From Piscinibacter sp. (GTDB taxonomy: Bacteria; Pseudomonadota; Gammaproteobacteria; Burkholderiales; Burkholderiaceae_C): a stretch of 64,000 nucleotides of DNA. The number at the start of each line of letters is the position of its first letter. Within the stretch, counting starts at the first letter, position 1. A model generated the notes under the pieces. That model saw only the letters and a list, made by a program, of their open reading frames with translations. It had not been told where the DNA came from and made no database searches. The stretch lies in assembly GCA_019635485.1 (NCBI GenBank), contig JAHBZL010000014.1:50587-114586 (forward strand). Reading direction: 5' to 3'. This document shows, piece by piece, positions 44,376 through 53,681 of this stretch. A program made the translations under genes and the position numbers.

Positions 44376-45904
44376 ACGCGGCCGCTCCCGTCATCCGCAT
44401 CCACCCGGCCGACGACGTCGTCATCGCGAAGCAGCAGCTCGTCGGCGGGCTGCGGCTGGAGGGCGAGGGCGTCACCGTCGCCGGCCTGGTCCCGCCCGGG
44501 CACAAGGTGGCGGTGCGCGCGATCCGCGCCGGGCAGCCGGTGCGGCGCTACAACCAGATCATCGGCACCGCGAAGGTCGACATCGCCCCCGGCCAGCACG
44601 TGCACACGCACAACCTCGAGTTCGCCAGCTTCGCGCGCGACTACGCGGTCGGCACCGGCACCCACCCGACGGACTACGCACCGGTGCCGGCCACCTTCCA
44701 GGGCATCGTCCGGCCGGACGGGCGCGTCGCGACGCGCAACTACCTCGGGGTGCTGACCTCGGTGAACTGCTCCGCGACTGCGGCGCGTGCGATCGCCGAC
44801 CACTTCCGGCGCGACGTGAACCCGAAGGCGCTGGAGCGCTTCCCGAACGTCGACGGCGTGGTCGCGCTGACGCACGGCGCCGGCTGCGCGACCGACAGCG
44901 CCGGAGAGCCGCTGCAGATCCTGCGCCGCACGCTGGGCGGCTACGCGCGCCACGCCAACTTCGCGGGCGTGCTGATGGTCGGCCTGGGCTGCGAGACGAA
45001 CCAGATCGACGGCCTGCTCGAGCAGGAGGGTCTCGCGGCCGGGCCGCAGCTGCAGACCTTCAGCATCCAGGACAGCGGCGGCACGAGGAAGACGGTCGCC
45101 AAGGGCATCGAGCTGATCGAGTGGATGCTCGAGGAGGCGAACCGCGTCGAGCGCGTGCCGGTGCCGGCCAGCCACATCACGGTCGGCCTGCAGTGCGGCG
45201 GCTCGGACGGCTATTCCGGCATCAGTGCCAACCCGGCGCTGGGCGCCGCGGTGGACCGGCTGGTGCGCCACGGCGGTACGGCGATCCTGTCCGAATCGCC
45301 CGAGGTCTACGGCGGCGAGCACCTGCTGACGCGCCGCGCGGTCAGCCAGGCGGTGGCCGACAAGCTGATCGCCCGGCTGCGCTGGTGGGAGGACTACACC
45401 GCGCGCAACGGCGGCGAGATGGACAACAACCCCTCGGCCGGCAACAAGGCCGGCGGGCTGACCACCATCCTCGAGAAGAGCCTGGGCGCGATCGCCAAGA
45501 GCGGCACCACCAACCTGGTCGAGGTCTACGAGTACGCGCAGCCCGTCACCGCGAAGGGCCTGGTGTTCATGGACACGCCGGGCTACGACCCGGTCTCCGC
45601 CACCGGCCAGGTCGCCGGCGGCGCGAACCTGATCTGCTTCACCACCGGCCGCGGCTCGGCCTACGGCTGCGCGCCCTCGCCGTCGCTGAAGCTGTCGACC
45701 AACACCGCGCTGTGGCTGAAGCAGGAAGAGGACATCGACATCAACTGCGGCGACGTGGTGGACGGCACGGCCAGCATCGACGAACTCGGCGAGCGCATCT
45801 TCCGCCTGATGCTCGAGACCGCCTCCGGCCGCCCCACCAAGAGCGAGTTGCACGGCTACGGCCAGAACGAGTTCGTGCCCTGGCAGCTCGGCGCGGTGAT
45901 GTAG
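44372..45904 (+). CDS. UxaA-family sugar-acid dehydratase (altronate/galactarate dehydratase-like)
   Basis: A 510-residue fused enzyme: an N-terminal SAF domain (about 10-100, with QHVHTHNLEF) and the large UxaA domain. THGAGCA, LGCETNQ, LQCGGSDGYSGI and NPSAGNKAGGLTTILEKSLG are family motifs; several cysteines probably hold iron. The family dehydrates altronate or galactarate to 2-keto-3-deoxy acids. It ends the GntR-TRAP-SDR-FAH run and probably acts first on the imported acid. The exact substrate is not readable from sequence. Confidence 0.88.
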   Translation: MNAAAPVIRIHPADDVVIAKQQLVGGLRLEGEGVTVAGLVPPGHKVAVRAIRAGQPVRRYNQIIGTAKVDIAPGQHVHTHNLEFASFARDYAVGTGTHPTDYAPVPATFQGIVRPDGRVATRNYLGVLTSVNCSATAARAIADHFRRDVNPKALERFPNVDGVVALTHGAGCATDSAGEPLQILRRTLGGYARHANFAGVLMVGLGCETNQIDGLLEQEGLAAGPQLQTFSIQDSGGTRKTVAKGIELIEWMLEEANRVERVPVPASHITVGLQCGGSDGYSGISANPALGAAVDRLVRHGGTAILSESPEVYGGEHLLTRRAVSQAVADKLIARLRWWEDYTARNGGEMDNNPSAGNKAGGLTTILEKSLGAIAKSGTTNLVEVYEYAQPVTAKGLVFMDTPGYDPVSATGQVAGGANLICFTTGRGSAYGCAPSPSLKLSTNTALWLKQEEDIDINCGDVVDGTASIDELGERIFRLMLETASGRPTKSELHGYGQNEFVPWQLGAVM

Positions 45905-45924
45905 CGCCGCGGCCTCCCACACGC

Positions 45925-46566
45925 TCAGGGCTGGCGCGCGACCAGCCCGATCAGCGCCGAGGGGCCGACGTGCGAGCTGCCTTCGGCCAGCACGGTCTCG
46001 AACTCGTCCAGCCGCTCGATGGCCATACCGGCGAAGGCCTTGCGCAGCAGCGCCTCGGTGTACAGATGCGTGTCGATGCCCGGCCCGCCGGTGCGCAGCA
46101 CGATCTGCCGCGGGGTGTAGCCCAGCAGCATCAGCACGCCCCCCGGGCGCAGGCTGCGCCGCATCGCGGCGAACAGGCGCGCGCGCTGCGCCGGTGTCGC
46201 GTACTGGATGAAGATCGCCACGACGCCGTCGTACAGCCCCGCCGGCCAGGCGAGCGCGTCGCCGTCGGCCACGGCGTAACGCACGTCCGCGCCCCGCTGC
46301 TGCGCGAAGCGGCGCGCCTTGGCCACCCCGACCGGCGAGATGTCGAAGGCGTCCACCGTGTGCCCCTGCCCGGCCAGCCAGACGCTGTTGCGGCCCTCGC
46401 CGTCGGCCACGCACAGCACGCGCCCGCCCGGCGGGAGCGCGCCGGCGCGCTCCCGCAGCCAGTCGTTCGGCGCGGTGCCGAAGGCGAAATCGTCGCCGGC
46501 AAAGCGGCGGTTCCACTTGTCGACGGCGTCGAGGAAGGGCTCGGCGGGCGGGGGCGCAGCGCTCAT
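45925..46566 (-). CDS. Class I SAM-dependent methyltransferase (TehB-like)
   Basis: A 213-residue methyltransferase. The SAM loop is VLCVADGEGRNSVWLAGQG and the acidic motif VDAFDISPVG. NRRFAGDDFAFGTAPNDWL at the start is typical of TehB- or thiopurine-methyltransferase-like proteins that methylate small molecules. I chose the ATG at 46566. It converges on the dehydratase gene with a 20-bp gap and is functionally unrelated as far as can be seen. Confidence 0.8.
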   Translation of the reverse strand: MSAAPPPAEPFLDAVDKWNRRFAGDDFAFGTAPNDWLRERAGALPPGGRVLCVADGEGRNSVWLAGQGHTVDAFDISPVGVAKARRFAQQRGADVRYAVADGDALAWPAGLYDGVVAIFIQYATPAQRARLFAAMRRSLRPGGVLMLLGYTPRQIVLRTGGPGIDTHLYTEALLRKAFAGMAIERLDEFETVLAEGSSHVGPSALIGLVARQP

Positions 46567-46682
46567 GGCCGTCCATGCTAACCCTGGCACGAAGTTCGCA
46601 CTGGGAAGCTCAATCCAGATTCGAAGGGCCGGATTTGCCGAGTTGTCCCCATCTGGGGCCCGCCGAGGTGACCGGAATTCAC

Positions 46683-46805
46683 ATGAACGACAAGAATCGT
46701 CACCGCCCCCTGCCGGCGCCCAAGGGTTCGCTGCCGAACTGGGCGCTGGTGCTGTGCATCGCCGGCGCGATCGTGCTCGTCTCGGTGGCGCGATCGATCG
46801 TCTGA
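46683..46805 (+). CDS. Small single-helix membrane protein, uncharacterised
   Basis: A 40-residue frame, MNDKNRHRPLPAPKGS followed by one membrane helix (about 18-36). The basic N-terminus would stay in the cytoplasm. GAGGTGA lies about 11 bp upstream, a rather long spacing. The composition is typical of real small membrane proteins, but I recognise no family. It precedes creA by 39 bp. Confidence 0.5.
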   Translation: MNDKNRHRPLPAPKGSLPNWALVLCIAGAIVLVSVARSIV

Positions 46806-46844
46806 CGCTCGGTTAGTCTCGGCCCCGTGTCCACGGAGGCCGCG

Positions 46845-47321
46845 ATGAACCGATTCCTGCTCCTGCCGCTGGCCGTTCTGGCCACCCTGACCGCCTCCTG
46901 CTCGCGCGCCGAGCCGATCGGCGAGGTGGACACGGTCTTCAAGTGGATCGGCCCCGACCACAAGATCGTCGTCGAGGCGCATGACGATCCGGGCGTCGGC
47001 GGCGTCACCTGCTACGTCTCGCGCGCCAAGACCGGCGGCATCAAGGGCGGCCTCGGCCTGGCCGAGGACAAGGCCGAAGCCTCGATCGCCTGCCGCCAGG
47101 TGGGCCCGATCAGCTTCCCGAAGCCGCTGCCCCGCCAGGAGGAGATGTTCTCCGAGCGCATCTCGCTGGTCTTCAAGAAGCTGCGCGTCGTGCGCATGGT
47201 CGACCCGGCGCGCCACACGCTGGTCTACCTGACCTATTCCGACCGCGTCATCGAAGGCTCCCCTCAGAACAGCCTCACCGCGGTGGCGGTGGACCGCGGC
47301 ACGCCGATCCCGCTGCGCTGA
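46845..47321 (+). CDS. creA: CreA family protein
   Basis: A 158-residue exported protein. A signal segment ends near residue 20, with a Cys in [11 protein letters not shown] that could be a lipoprotein or ordinary processing site. [20 protein letters not shown] and [20 protein letters not shown] are strong CreA motifs. CreA is widespread in proteobacteria; its function is unknown. ACGGAGG lies 7 bp upstream of the ATG. Confidence 0.9.
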   Translation: MNRFLLLPLAVLATLTASCSRAEPIGEVDTVFKWIGPDHKIVVEAHDDPGVGGVTCYVSRAKTGGIKGGLGLAEDKAEASIACRQVGPISFPKPLPRQEEMFSERISLVFKKLRVVRMVDPARHTLVYLTYSDRVIEGSPQNSLTAVAVDRGTPIPLR

Positions 47322-47359
47322 GGGCCGCCGCCCGGCCGCCCGCAGGTTAGGCTTGCGGC

Positions 47360-48304
47360 ATGGATGCCCCCGAACTCGACGTCATCACCGTCGGCGAGAC
47401 CATGATCTCGTTCGCCGCCAACGAGCCCGGCGCGCTGCAGGACGCGGCCAGCTTCACCGCCATCGTCGGCGGAGCGGAGACCAACGTCGCGGTCGGCCTG
47501 GCGCGCCTGGGCCTGAAGGTCGCCTGGGTCAGCCGGCTCGGCGCCGACTCGTTCGGCGCCCGCATCCGCGCGACGCTCGCCGCCGAGGGGGTGGACTGCA
47601 GCGCGGTCGCCGAGGATCCCGCGCGCCCGACCGGCTTCATGCTGAAGTCCCGCGCGCTGGCCGGTGCCGACCCGGTGGTCGAGTACTTCCGGCGCGGTTC
47701 CGCGGCCAGCGCGCTGTCGCGCGCGGACCTCGACGAGCCGCGCTTCCTCGCTGCCCGCCACCTGCACGTCACCGGCATCACGCCGGCACTGTCGCCGTCC
47801 TGCGCCGCGCTGGTGGAACGCGCGATGCGGCTGATGCGCGCGGCCGGGCGCACCGTCTCGTTCGACCCCAACCTGCGCCCGCGCCTGTGGCCGAGCCGCG
47901 AGGCGATGGCCGAGCACCTGAACCGGCTGGCCGGCCTGGCCGACTGGGTACTGCCCGGAATCGCCGAGGGCCGCACGCTGACCGGGCTCGACACGCCGGA
48001 GCAGATCGCCGCGTTCTACCGGGAACGCGGCGCGGCGGCGGTGGTCGTCAAGCTCGGCGCCGAGGGCGCCTACTGGAGCAGCGCCGAGGGCGAGGGCCGT
48101 GTGCCGGGGGTCCGCGTCGAGCAGGTCGTCGACACCGTCGGCGCCGGCGACGCGTTCGCGGTCGGCGTGCTCAGCGGTCGCCTCGAAGGGCTCGACTGGC
48201 CGGCCACGCTGGCGCGCGCCAACTGGATCGGCGCCCAGGCGATCCAGGTGGTCGGCGACATCGAGGGCCTGCCGCGGCGCGCGCAGCTGCCGGCCGGGCT
48301 GTGA
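47360..48304 (+). CDS. PfkB-family sugar kinase (2-keto-3-deoxygluconate kinase-like)
   Basis: A 314-residue ribokinase-fold enzyme. The start VGETMISFAANEPGALQ, GGAETNVAVGLARLG, SFDPNLRPRLWPS and the catalytic GAGDAFAVG match KDG kinases. It would phosphorylate 2-keto-3-deoxygluconate to KDPG for the Entner-Doudoroff route. It lies 1.5 kb past the UxaA-type dehydratase, whose known products include KDG, so a metabolic link is possible although intervening genes are unrelated. Confidence 0.82.
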   Translation: MDAPELDVITVGETMISFAANEPGALQDAASFTAIVGGAETNVAVGLARLGLKVAWVSRLGADSFGARIRATLAAEGVDCSAVAEDPARPTGFMLKSRALAGADPVVEYFRRGSAASALSRADLDEPRFLAARHLHVTGITPALSPSCAALVERAMRLMRAAGRTVSFDPNLRPRLWPSREAMAEHLNRLAGLADWVLPGIAEGRTLTGLDTPEQIAAFYRERGAAAVVVKLGAEGAYWSSAEGEGRVPGVRVEQVVDTVGAGDAFAVGVLSGRLEGLDWPATLARANWIGAQAIQVVGDIEGLPRRAQLPAGL

Positions 48305-48392
48305 CGGACCGCGGCCGCATGGGTGAAAACTCGCTGCCGCGGCCGCCGCCCGGGTCGAATACTCGGCGGGGACCGATCTGTCCGACCCGAGC

Positions 48393-49061
48393 ATGCGCAT
48401 CCTGCTGGCCGAAGACGAACCCGAGCTGGCGCACTGGCTGGTGCGCGCGCTGGCGCAGAGCGGCTTCCAGGTCGACTGGGTCGACGACGGCCGCATGGTG
48501 CGGCGCAGCCTGAAGGCCACCGCCTACGACGCGCTGGTGCTCGACCTCGGCCTGCCCGGCGTCGGCGGGCACGACGTGCTGGCCGACCTGCGCGAGGCCG
48601 GCCAGCGCCTGCCGGTGCTGATCCTGACCGCGCGCGATTCGCTCATCGAACGTGTCAGCACGCTGCACGAGGGCGCCGACGACTTCCTCGCCAAACCCTT
48701 CGAGCTGCCCGAACTGGAGGCGCGCCTGGTGGCGCTGATCCGGCGCGCGCGCGGCAGCGACCGGCCGCGCTTCGCCTGCGGGCCGCTGGCCTACGACAGC
48801 GCCGGCAAGCAGTTCACGCTCGGCCACGAGCCGCTCGCGCTGACGCCGCGCGAACACGGCGTGCTGCGTGCGCTGATCCAGCGCAGCGGCGAGCCGCTGT
48901 CCAAGCAGGAGATCCTCGATCGTGTGTTCTCCGACGAGCAGGACGTGCAGCCCGATGTCGTCGAGGTGCTGGTGCACCGGCTGCGCAAGCGGCTGCAGGC
49001 CAGCCCGGTGACGATCCGCACGCTGCGCGGGCTCGGCTACGTCCTCGAAAGCAGCGCTTGA
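48393..49061 (+). CDS. tctD: OmpR-family response regulator TctD
   Basis: A 222-residue regulator. The receiver domain has the phospho-acceptor Asp51 in LVLDLGLPG, acidic residues at 7-9 and the conserved Lys in LAKPFELPELEAR. A winged-helix DNA-binding domain follows (about 125-220). With the sensor encoded immediately downstream it resembles TctDE, which induces tricarboxylate uptake. The sensor start overlaps its stop. A direct repeat before tctC is a candidate target. Confidence 0.9.
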   Translation: MRILLAEDEPELAHWLVRALAQSGFQVDWVDDGRMVRRSLKATAYDALVLDLGLPGVGGHDVLADLREAGQRLPVLILTARDSLIERVSTLHEGADDFLAKPFELPELEARLVALIRRARGSDRPRFACGPLAYDSAGKQFTLGHEPLALTPREHGVLRALIQRSGEPLSKQEILDRVFSDEQDVQPDVVEVLVHRLRKRLQASPVTIRTLRGLGYVLESSA

Positions 49062-50482
49062 ATCTGGAGGCCTGGCATCGCCTGAGCCTGCGCCGCACGC
49101 TGCTGACGGTGCTGCTGCCGGGCATGCTGCTGGTGGTCGGCGCCGAGCTGTGGCTGACCTGGCGCACCGCGGTCGATGCGTCGAACGCCGCCTACGACCG
49201 CTCGCTGCTCGGCGCGATCAAGTCGATCGACGCCAACATCTCGACTGCCAGCGGCGGCCTGGGCGTCGAGCTGCCCTACCGCATGCTCGAGTTCTTCCAG
49301 CTCACCGCGAGCGGCTCGGTCTTCTACCGCATCGCCACGGAGGACGGCCTGGTCGAGATCGGCGACACCGCGCTGCCGCCGCCGGCGCGGCCGCTGCAGC
49401 TCGGGCAGCCGCAGTTCGCCGACACGGCCTACTTCGGCACGCCGGTGCGCCTGGGCAGCTACACGCGCCTGCTCGACCGGCCGCTGGCCGGCCAGACGCA
49501 GCGTCAACGCGTCGTCATCCAGGTCGCCGAAACCCTCGGCTCGCGCGAGCAGTTCACGCGCTCCCTGGTGCTGCAGGCGCTCGGACGCGACCTGGCGCTG
49601 GTGCTGGTGGCCGGCCTGCTGCTGGCGGCCGCGGTGGCCTGGGCGCTGCGCCCGCTGGCGCGCCTGCGCGCCGAGGTCGAGGCGCGCTCGCCGCAGGATC
49701 TGCGGCCGGTCGCCGCCACCGCGGTGCCGGCCGACGTGCGCCCGCTGGTGGACGCGATCAACGGCCACGTCGAGCGCACGCAGCGCATGACCGAGGCGCG
49801 CCGGCGCTTCATCGACGATGCCTCGCACCAGCTGCGCACGCCGCTGGCGACACTCGCCACGCAGGTGGGCTTCGCGCTGCGCGAGTCGGACCCGGCGGGG
49901 CTGCGCGGGGCACTGCACGCGGTCAAGGACCAGCTCGACGAGGCGATCCGCCAGACCAACCAGATGCTGGTGCTGGCGCATGCCGACGCGGCCGAGCTCG
50001 TCACCGAGCCGGTCGACCTGGTCGCCTTCGCCGAGGACATGGCACGCCGCTGGTGGAAGGAGGCCGCCGAGCGCGGTGTTGACCTGGGCCTGGATGCCGC
50101 GCCGGGTCCGTTGCGCGCGCCGGTGCACGCCGGGCTGCTGCGCGAGGCCCTGGCCAACCTGCTGCACAACGCGATCCGCTACACGCCGCGCGGCGGCCAG
50201 GTGACGGTGCGCGTCATGTCCGAGGACGGCATGCTGCGCCTCGGCGTCGTCGACGACGGCCCCGGCATCCCGGCCGACGAGCTCGCACGGGCCGGCGAGC
50301 GCTTCTTCCGTGCCAGCAATGCCGGCCAGCCGGGCTCCGGGCTGGGGCTGGCGATCGTGCGCTCGATCGCCGAGCGCCATGGCGGCCGGTTCGAGCTCGC
50401 GGCCGGTCCCGGCGGGCGTGGCCTGGCAGCCTGGATCATCCTGCCGGGAAGCACCGCCCCCGCCCGCAAACCCTCGGGTTAA
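49058..50482 (+). CDS. tctE: Sensor histidine kinase TctE
   Basis: A 474-residue membrane kinase. There are two membrane helices (about 12-32 and 175-200) around a periplasmic sensor domain, then HAMP-like, dimerisation and ATPase domains. The phospho-acceptor is His257 in DDASHQLRTPLATL; the ATPase motifs are NAIRYTP, DDGPGIP and GSGLGLAIVRSI. The start is TTG at 49058, overlapping the tctD TGA (TTGA); no ATG occurs before the first helix. It probably senses an external tricarboxylate. Confidence 0.88.
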   Translation: MNLEAWHRLSLRRTLLTVLLPGMLLVVGAELWLTWRTAVDASNAAYDRSLLGAIKSIDANISTASGGLGVELPYRMLEFFQLTASGSVFYRIATEDGLVEIGDTALPPPARPLQLGQPQFADTAYFGTPVRLGSYTRLLDRPLAGQTQRQRVVIQVAETLGSREQFTRSLVLQALGRDLALVLVAGLLLAAAVAWALRPLARLRAEVEARSPQDLRPVAATAVPADVRPLVDAINGHVERTQRMTEARRRFIDDASHQLRTPLATLATQVGFALRESDPAGLRGALHAVKDQLDEAIRQTNQMLVLAHADAAELVTEPVDLVAFAEDMARRWWKEAAERGVDLGLDAAPGPLRAPVHAGLLREALANLLHNAIRYTPRGGQVTVRVMSEDGMLRLGVVDDGPGIPADELARAGERFFRASNAGQPGSGLGLAIVRSIAERHGGRFELAAGPGGRGLAAWIILPGSTAPARKPSG

Positions 50483-50503
50483 CCCTCGTTATTGGGCGAA
50501 TTC

Positions 50504-50525
50504 GCTGAAAGCCGGCTGAAAGTCG
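50504..50525 (+). promoter_or_regulatory. 11-bp direct repeat, candidate TctD operator
   Basis: GCTGAAAGCCG is directly followed by GCTGAAAGTCG, a tandem repeat with 11-bp period and one mismatch. OmpR-family regulators typically bind two direct half-sites spaced by one helical turn next to the -35 region. TATCGT at about 50533 could serve as a -10. The site is 62 bp before tctC and 22 bp after tctE. Confidence 0.55.
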
Positions 50526-50586
50526 GGCCTCGATATCGTGCCTCCACGCTCCCGGAACGCCGGGATCCGACCCTCGAACAGGAGAC

Positions 50587-51567
50587 ATGATGAACTTGCG
50601 CACCCCCCTCGCCGCCGCCCTCTCGCTCGCCACGTCGCTGGCCCTGGCGGGCCCGCTCGACAAGACCGAATGCATCGCACCGGCCAAGCCCGGCGGCGGC
50701 TTCGACCTGACCTGCAAGCTGGCCCAGAGTGCCCTGATGGACGGCAAGTACATCCCCGACCCGATGCGCATCTCCTACATGCCCGGCGGCATCGGGGCGG
50801 TGGCCTACAACGCGATCGTCGCGCAGCGCCCGGCCGAGGCGAACACCATCGTCGCCTTCTCCGGCGGCTCGCTGCTGAACCTGGCCCAGGGCAAGTTCGG
50901 CCGCTACAACGAGAACGACGTGCGCTGGCTGGCCGCGATCGGCGCCGACTTCGGGGCGGTGATCGTGGCCGAGAACTCGCCGTTCAAGACCCTCGCCGAC
51001 CTGGTCGCCGCGGTGAAGGCGGACCCGACCAAGGTGGTGTTCGGCGCCGGCGGCACGGTCGGCAGCCAGGACTGGATGAAGGCCGCGCTGACCGCCAAGG
51101 CCGCCGGGCTGAGCCCGAAGACGATGCGCTTCGTCGCTTTCGAAGGTGGCGGCGAGGCCCTGACGGCGCTGCAGGGCGGCCACGTGCAGGTGTACTCGGG
51201 TGACGCCTCCGAGGCCGAGGAGCAGATCAAGGCCGGCGCGAAGATCCGCCTGCTCGCCGTGCTGGCCGACAAGCGCCTGGAAGGCAGCCTCGCCAAGGTG
51301 CCGACCGCCAAGGAGCAGGGCTACGACATCGAGTGGCCGATCATCCGCGGCTACTACCTCGGCCCGAAGGTCAGCGACGCCGACTACAAGGTCTGGACCG
51401 ACACCTTCAACAAGATGATGGCCACCCCGGCCTTCGAGAAGCTGCGCGCCGAGCGCGGTCTGTTCCCGTTCGCCAAGACCGGCAGCGAGCTCGACGCCTA
51501 CGTCAAGCAGCGCGTCGCCTCCTACCGCACGCTGGCCGGCGAGTTCGGCCTGAACGTCGCGAAGTAA
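50587..51567 (+). CDS. tctC: Tripartite tricarboxylate transporter substrate-binding protein TctC
   Basis: A 326-residue periplasmic binding protein with a short signal peptide (ending LALA, about residue 22). CIAPAKPGGGFDLTCKLAQS and MPGGIGAVAYNAIVAQ are the TctC/Bug carboxylate-binding loops. The ATG at 50590, three bases on, has better spacing from GGAG and may be the true start. It delivers substrate to the TctAB permease. Position after TctDE suggests induction by the same ligand. Confidence 0.92.
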   Translation: MMNLRTPLAAALSLATSLALAGPLDKTECIAPAKPGGGFDLTCKLAQSALMDGKYIPDPMRISYMPGGIGAVAYNAIVAQRPAEANTIVAFSGGSLLNLAQGKFGRYNENDVRWLAAIGADFGAVIVAENSPFKTLADLVAAVKADPTKVVFGAGGTVGSQDWMKAALTAKAAGLSPKTMRFVAFEGGGEALTALQGGHVQVYSGDASEAEEQIKAGAKIRLLAVLADKRLEGSLAKVPTAKEQGYDIEWPIIRGYYLGPKVSDADYKVWTDTFNKMMATPAFEKLRAERGLFPFAKTGSELDAYVKQRVASYRTLAGEFGLNVAK

Positions 51568-51616
51568 ACCCGTCAGCCCGGCCGGGCAGCTGCCCGGCCC
51601 TCCGAGGAGACGCTCC

Positions 51617-52063
51617 ATGAGCGACCGCATCCTGGGTGCGGCGTGCGTGGTCGTGGCCGCAGGCATGGCCTGGGCCGCGCAGGACTACGCCGCCCCGATC
51701 TCGTACGAACCCGTCGGCCCGCGCGCCTTCCCGCTGCTGCTGTCGGGCCTGCTGGCCGCCGGCGGCGCCTGGCTGGTGCTGCGCCCCGGCCCGCACGGCA
51801 GCGGGCTCGGCCTGGCCTCGCTGAAGACGCTGGGCCTCGCGGCCGCCGCCGTGTTCGCCTACGCACTGCTGTTCGAGTGGCTCGGCTTCACGCTCGCCAC
51901 CACGCTGATGGCGCTGCCGGTGGGCCTGGCCTTCGGCGGGCGCTGGACGCAGGCGCTGGCCGGCGGCGCCGGCCTGGGCATCGTGCTCTACCTGATGTTC
52001 GACAAGCTGCTCGACGTGGTGCTGCCCACCGGCGTGCTGTCGTTCCTGCTCGGAGGCCGTTGA
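51617..52063 (+). CDS. tctB: Tripartite tricarboxylate transporter small permease TctB
   Basis: A 148-residue membrane protein with four predicted helices and the family pattern SYEPVGPRAFPLLLSGLLAA. It is the small permease subunit paired with TctA. GAGGAGA precedes the ATG. Unusually, a dispersed repeat lies between it and tctA, where these genes are normally a few bases apart. Confidence 0.88.
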   Translation: MSDRILGAACVVVAAGMAWAAQDYAAPISYEPVGPRAFPLLLSGLLAAGGAWLVLRPGPHGSGLGLASLKTLGLAAAAVFAYALLFEWLGFTLATTLMALPVGLAFGGRWTQALAGGAGLGIVLYLMFDKLLDVVLPTGVLSFLLGGR

Positions 52064-52069
52064 ATGAAA

Positions 52070-52110
52070 CCCCCACGCTCACTTCGTTCGCTTCCCCCCG
52101 CGGGGGCGCG
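52070..52110. repeat. Dispersed C-rich hairpin repeat, copy 2 (inside the tct operon)
   Basis: A 41-bp element matching copy 1 (32195-32235) at 38 of 41 positions by eye. It contains the perfect 12-bp palindrome CCCCCGCGGGGG at 52095-52106. It starts 7 bp after the tctB stop and ends 32 bp before the tctA ATG. The hairpin could attenuate or stabilise the message between the two permease genes. Confidence 0.8.
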
Positions 52111-52142
52111 TCAGTCCCTTCGGACGGCCGGGCGGTACTGAC

Positions 52143-53657
52143 ATGGACACGCTTCAGTATCTGCTGGCCGGCTTCGGCGTCGCGCTGACGCCTGCCAACC
52201 TCGCGATGGCCGCGCTCGGCGGCCTGATCGGCACCATCGTCGGCATGCTGCCTGGCCTGGGCCCGATCAACGGCGTCGCGATCCTGATGCCGCTCGCCTT
52301 CGCGCTCAAGCTGCCGCCCGAGACCGCGCTGATCCTGCTCGCCGCGGTCTACATGGGCTGCGAGTTCGGCGGGCGCATCTCGTCGATCCTGCTGAACGTG
52401 CCGGGCGATGCCGGCGCGATCATGACCGCGATGGACGGCTACCCGATGGCGCGCCAGGGGCGCGGCGGCGTGGCGCTGTCGATCTCGGCCTGGAGCTCGT
52501 TCATCGGCTCGCTGGTCGCCACCATCGGCATCGTGCTGTTCGCGCCGCTGCTGGCGCGCTGGGCACTCGCCTTCGGGCCGGCCGAGTACTTCGCGCTGAT
52601 GTGCTTCGCCTTCGCCTGCATCACCGGGCTGATGGGCGACGCGCCGATGAAGGCCGCGCTGGCCGCGGTGCTCGGGCTGTCGCTGTCCACCGTCGGGCTG
52701 GACTCCAACTCCGGCGTGTACCGCTTCACCGGCGGCGACGTGCACCTGTCCGACGGCATCCAGTTCATCGTCGTCGTGATCGGTGTGTTCTCGGTCAGCG
52801 AGATCCTGCTGATGCTCGAGCAGCACCACACCAGCGACGGCGTGATCAAGGCCACCGGCCGTGCGCTGTTCAACCTGAAGGAGATGGCGCAGACCTGGTG
52901 GGGCACGCTGCGCTCGGCGCTGGTCGGCTTCGTCGTCGGCGTGCTGCCCGGTGCCGGCGCGACCATCGCCAGCGCGATGACCTACTCGATGGAGAAGCGC
53001 CTCGCCGGCGCCGACGGCGACTTCGGCAACGGCGACATCCGCGGCGTCGCGGCGCCCGAGGCGGCCAACAACGCCTCGGCGGCCGGCTCGTTCGTGCCGA
53101 TGCTGACGCTGGGCGTGCCCGGCTCGGGCACCACGGCGGTGATGGTGGGCGCGCTCTCGCTCTACAACATCACGCCCGGCCCGGCGCTGTTCCAGCAGAA
53201 CCCGACGCTGGTGTGGGGCCTGATCGCCTCGCTGTTCATCGCCAACCTGATGCTGCTGGTCATCAACATCCCGCTGGTCAGCGTGTTCACGCGCATGCTG
53301 CGCACCCCGAACTGGCTGCTGGTGCCGGCGATCCTGGCGATCAGCGCGGTCGGCGTCTACTCGGTGCACGCCACCACCTTCGACCTGCTGCTGATGTCCG
53401 GCTTCGGCGTCGTCGCCTTCCTGCTGCGCAAGCAGGGTGTGCCGATGGCGCCGCTGATCCTCGGCTTCGTGCTCGGCGACATGATGGAGCAGAACCTGCG
53501 CCGCGCGCTGTCGATCACCAACGGCGAACTCGGCATCCTCGTCGAGAGCCCGATCTCCAAGGGCCTGTGGCTGCTCGCCGCGGCGATGGTGACGGTGCCG
53601 CCGCTGCTGCGCCTGCTGGCCCGCCGCCGCCGCCCGACCGTCGCGGCCGCGCACTGA
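52143..53657 (+). CDS. tctA: Tripartite tricarboxylate transporter large permease TctA
   Basis: A 504-residue inner-membrane protein with about 11-12 helices. [20 protein letters not shown] and [20 protein letters not shown] are the repeated TctA signatures, with [20 protein letters not shown] nearby. It drives carboxylate import by ion gradient with TctB and TctC. No Shine-Dalgarno sequence is evident before its ATG, because the dispersed repeat fills the upstream gap. Confidence 0.93.
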   Translation: MDTLQYLLAGFGVALTPANLAMAALGGLIGTIVGMLPGLGPINGVAILMPLAFALKLPPETALILLAAVYMGCEFGGRISSILLNVPGDAGAIMTAMDGYPMARQGRGGVALSISAWSSFIGSLVATIGIVLFAPLLARWALAFGPAEYFALMCFAFACITGLMGDAPMKAALAAVLGLSLSTVGLDSNSGVYRFTGGDVHLSDGIQFIVVVIGVFSVSEILLMLEQHHTSDGVIKATGRALFNLKEMAQTWWGTLRSALVGFVVGVLPGAGATIASAMTYSMEKRLAGADGDFGNGDIRGVAAPEAANNASAAGSFVPMLTLGVPGSGTTAVMVGALSLYNITPGPALFQQNPTLVWGLIASLFIANLMLLVINIPLVSVFTRMLRTPNWLLVPAILAISAVGVYSVHATTFDLLLMSGFGVVAFLLRKQGVPMAPLILGFVLGDMMEQNLRRALSITNGELGILVESPISKGLWLLAAAMVTVPPLLRLLARRRRPTVAAAH

Positions 53658-53681
53658 TTCCCCCACTTCCAGGAGATTCCC

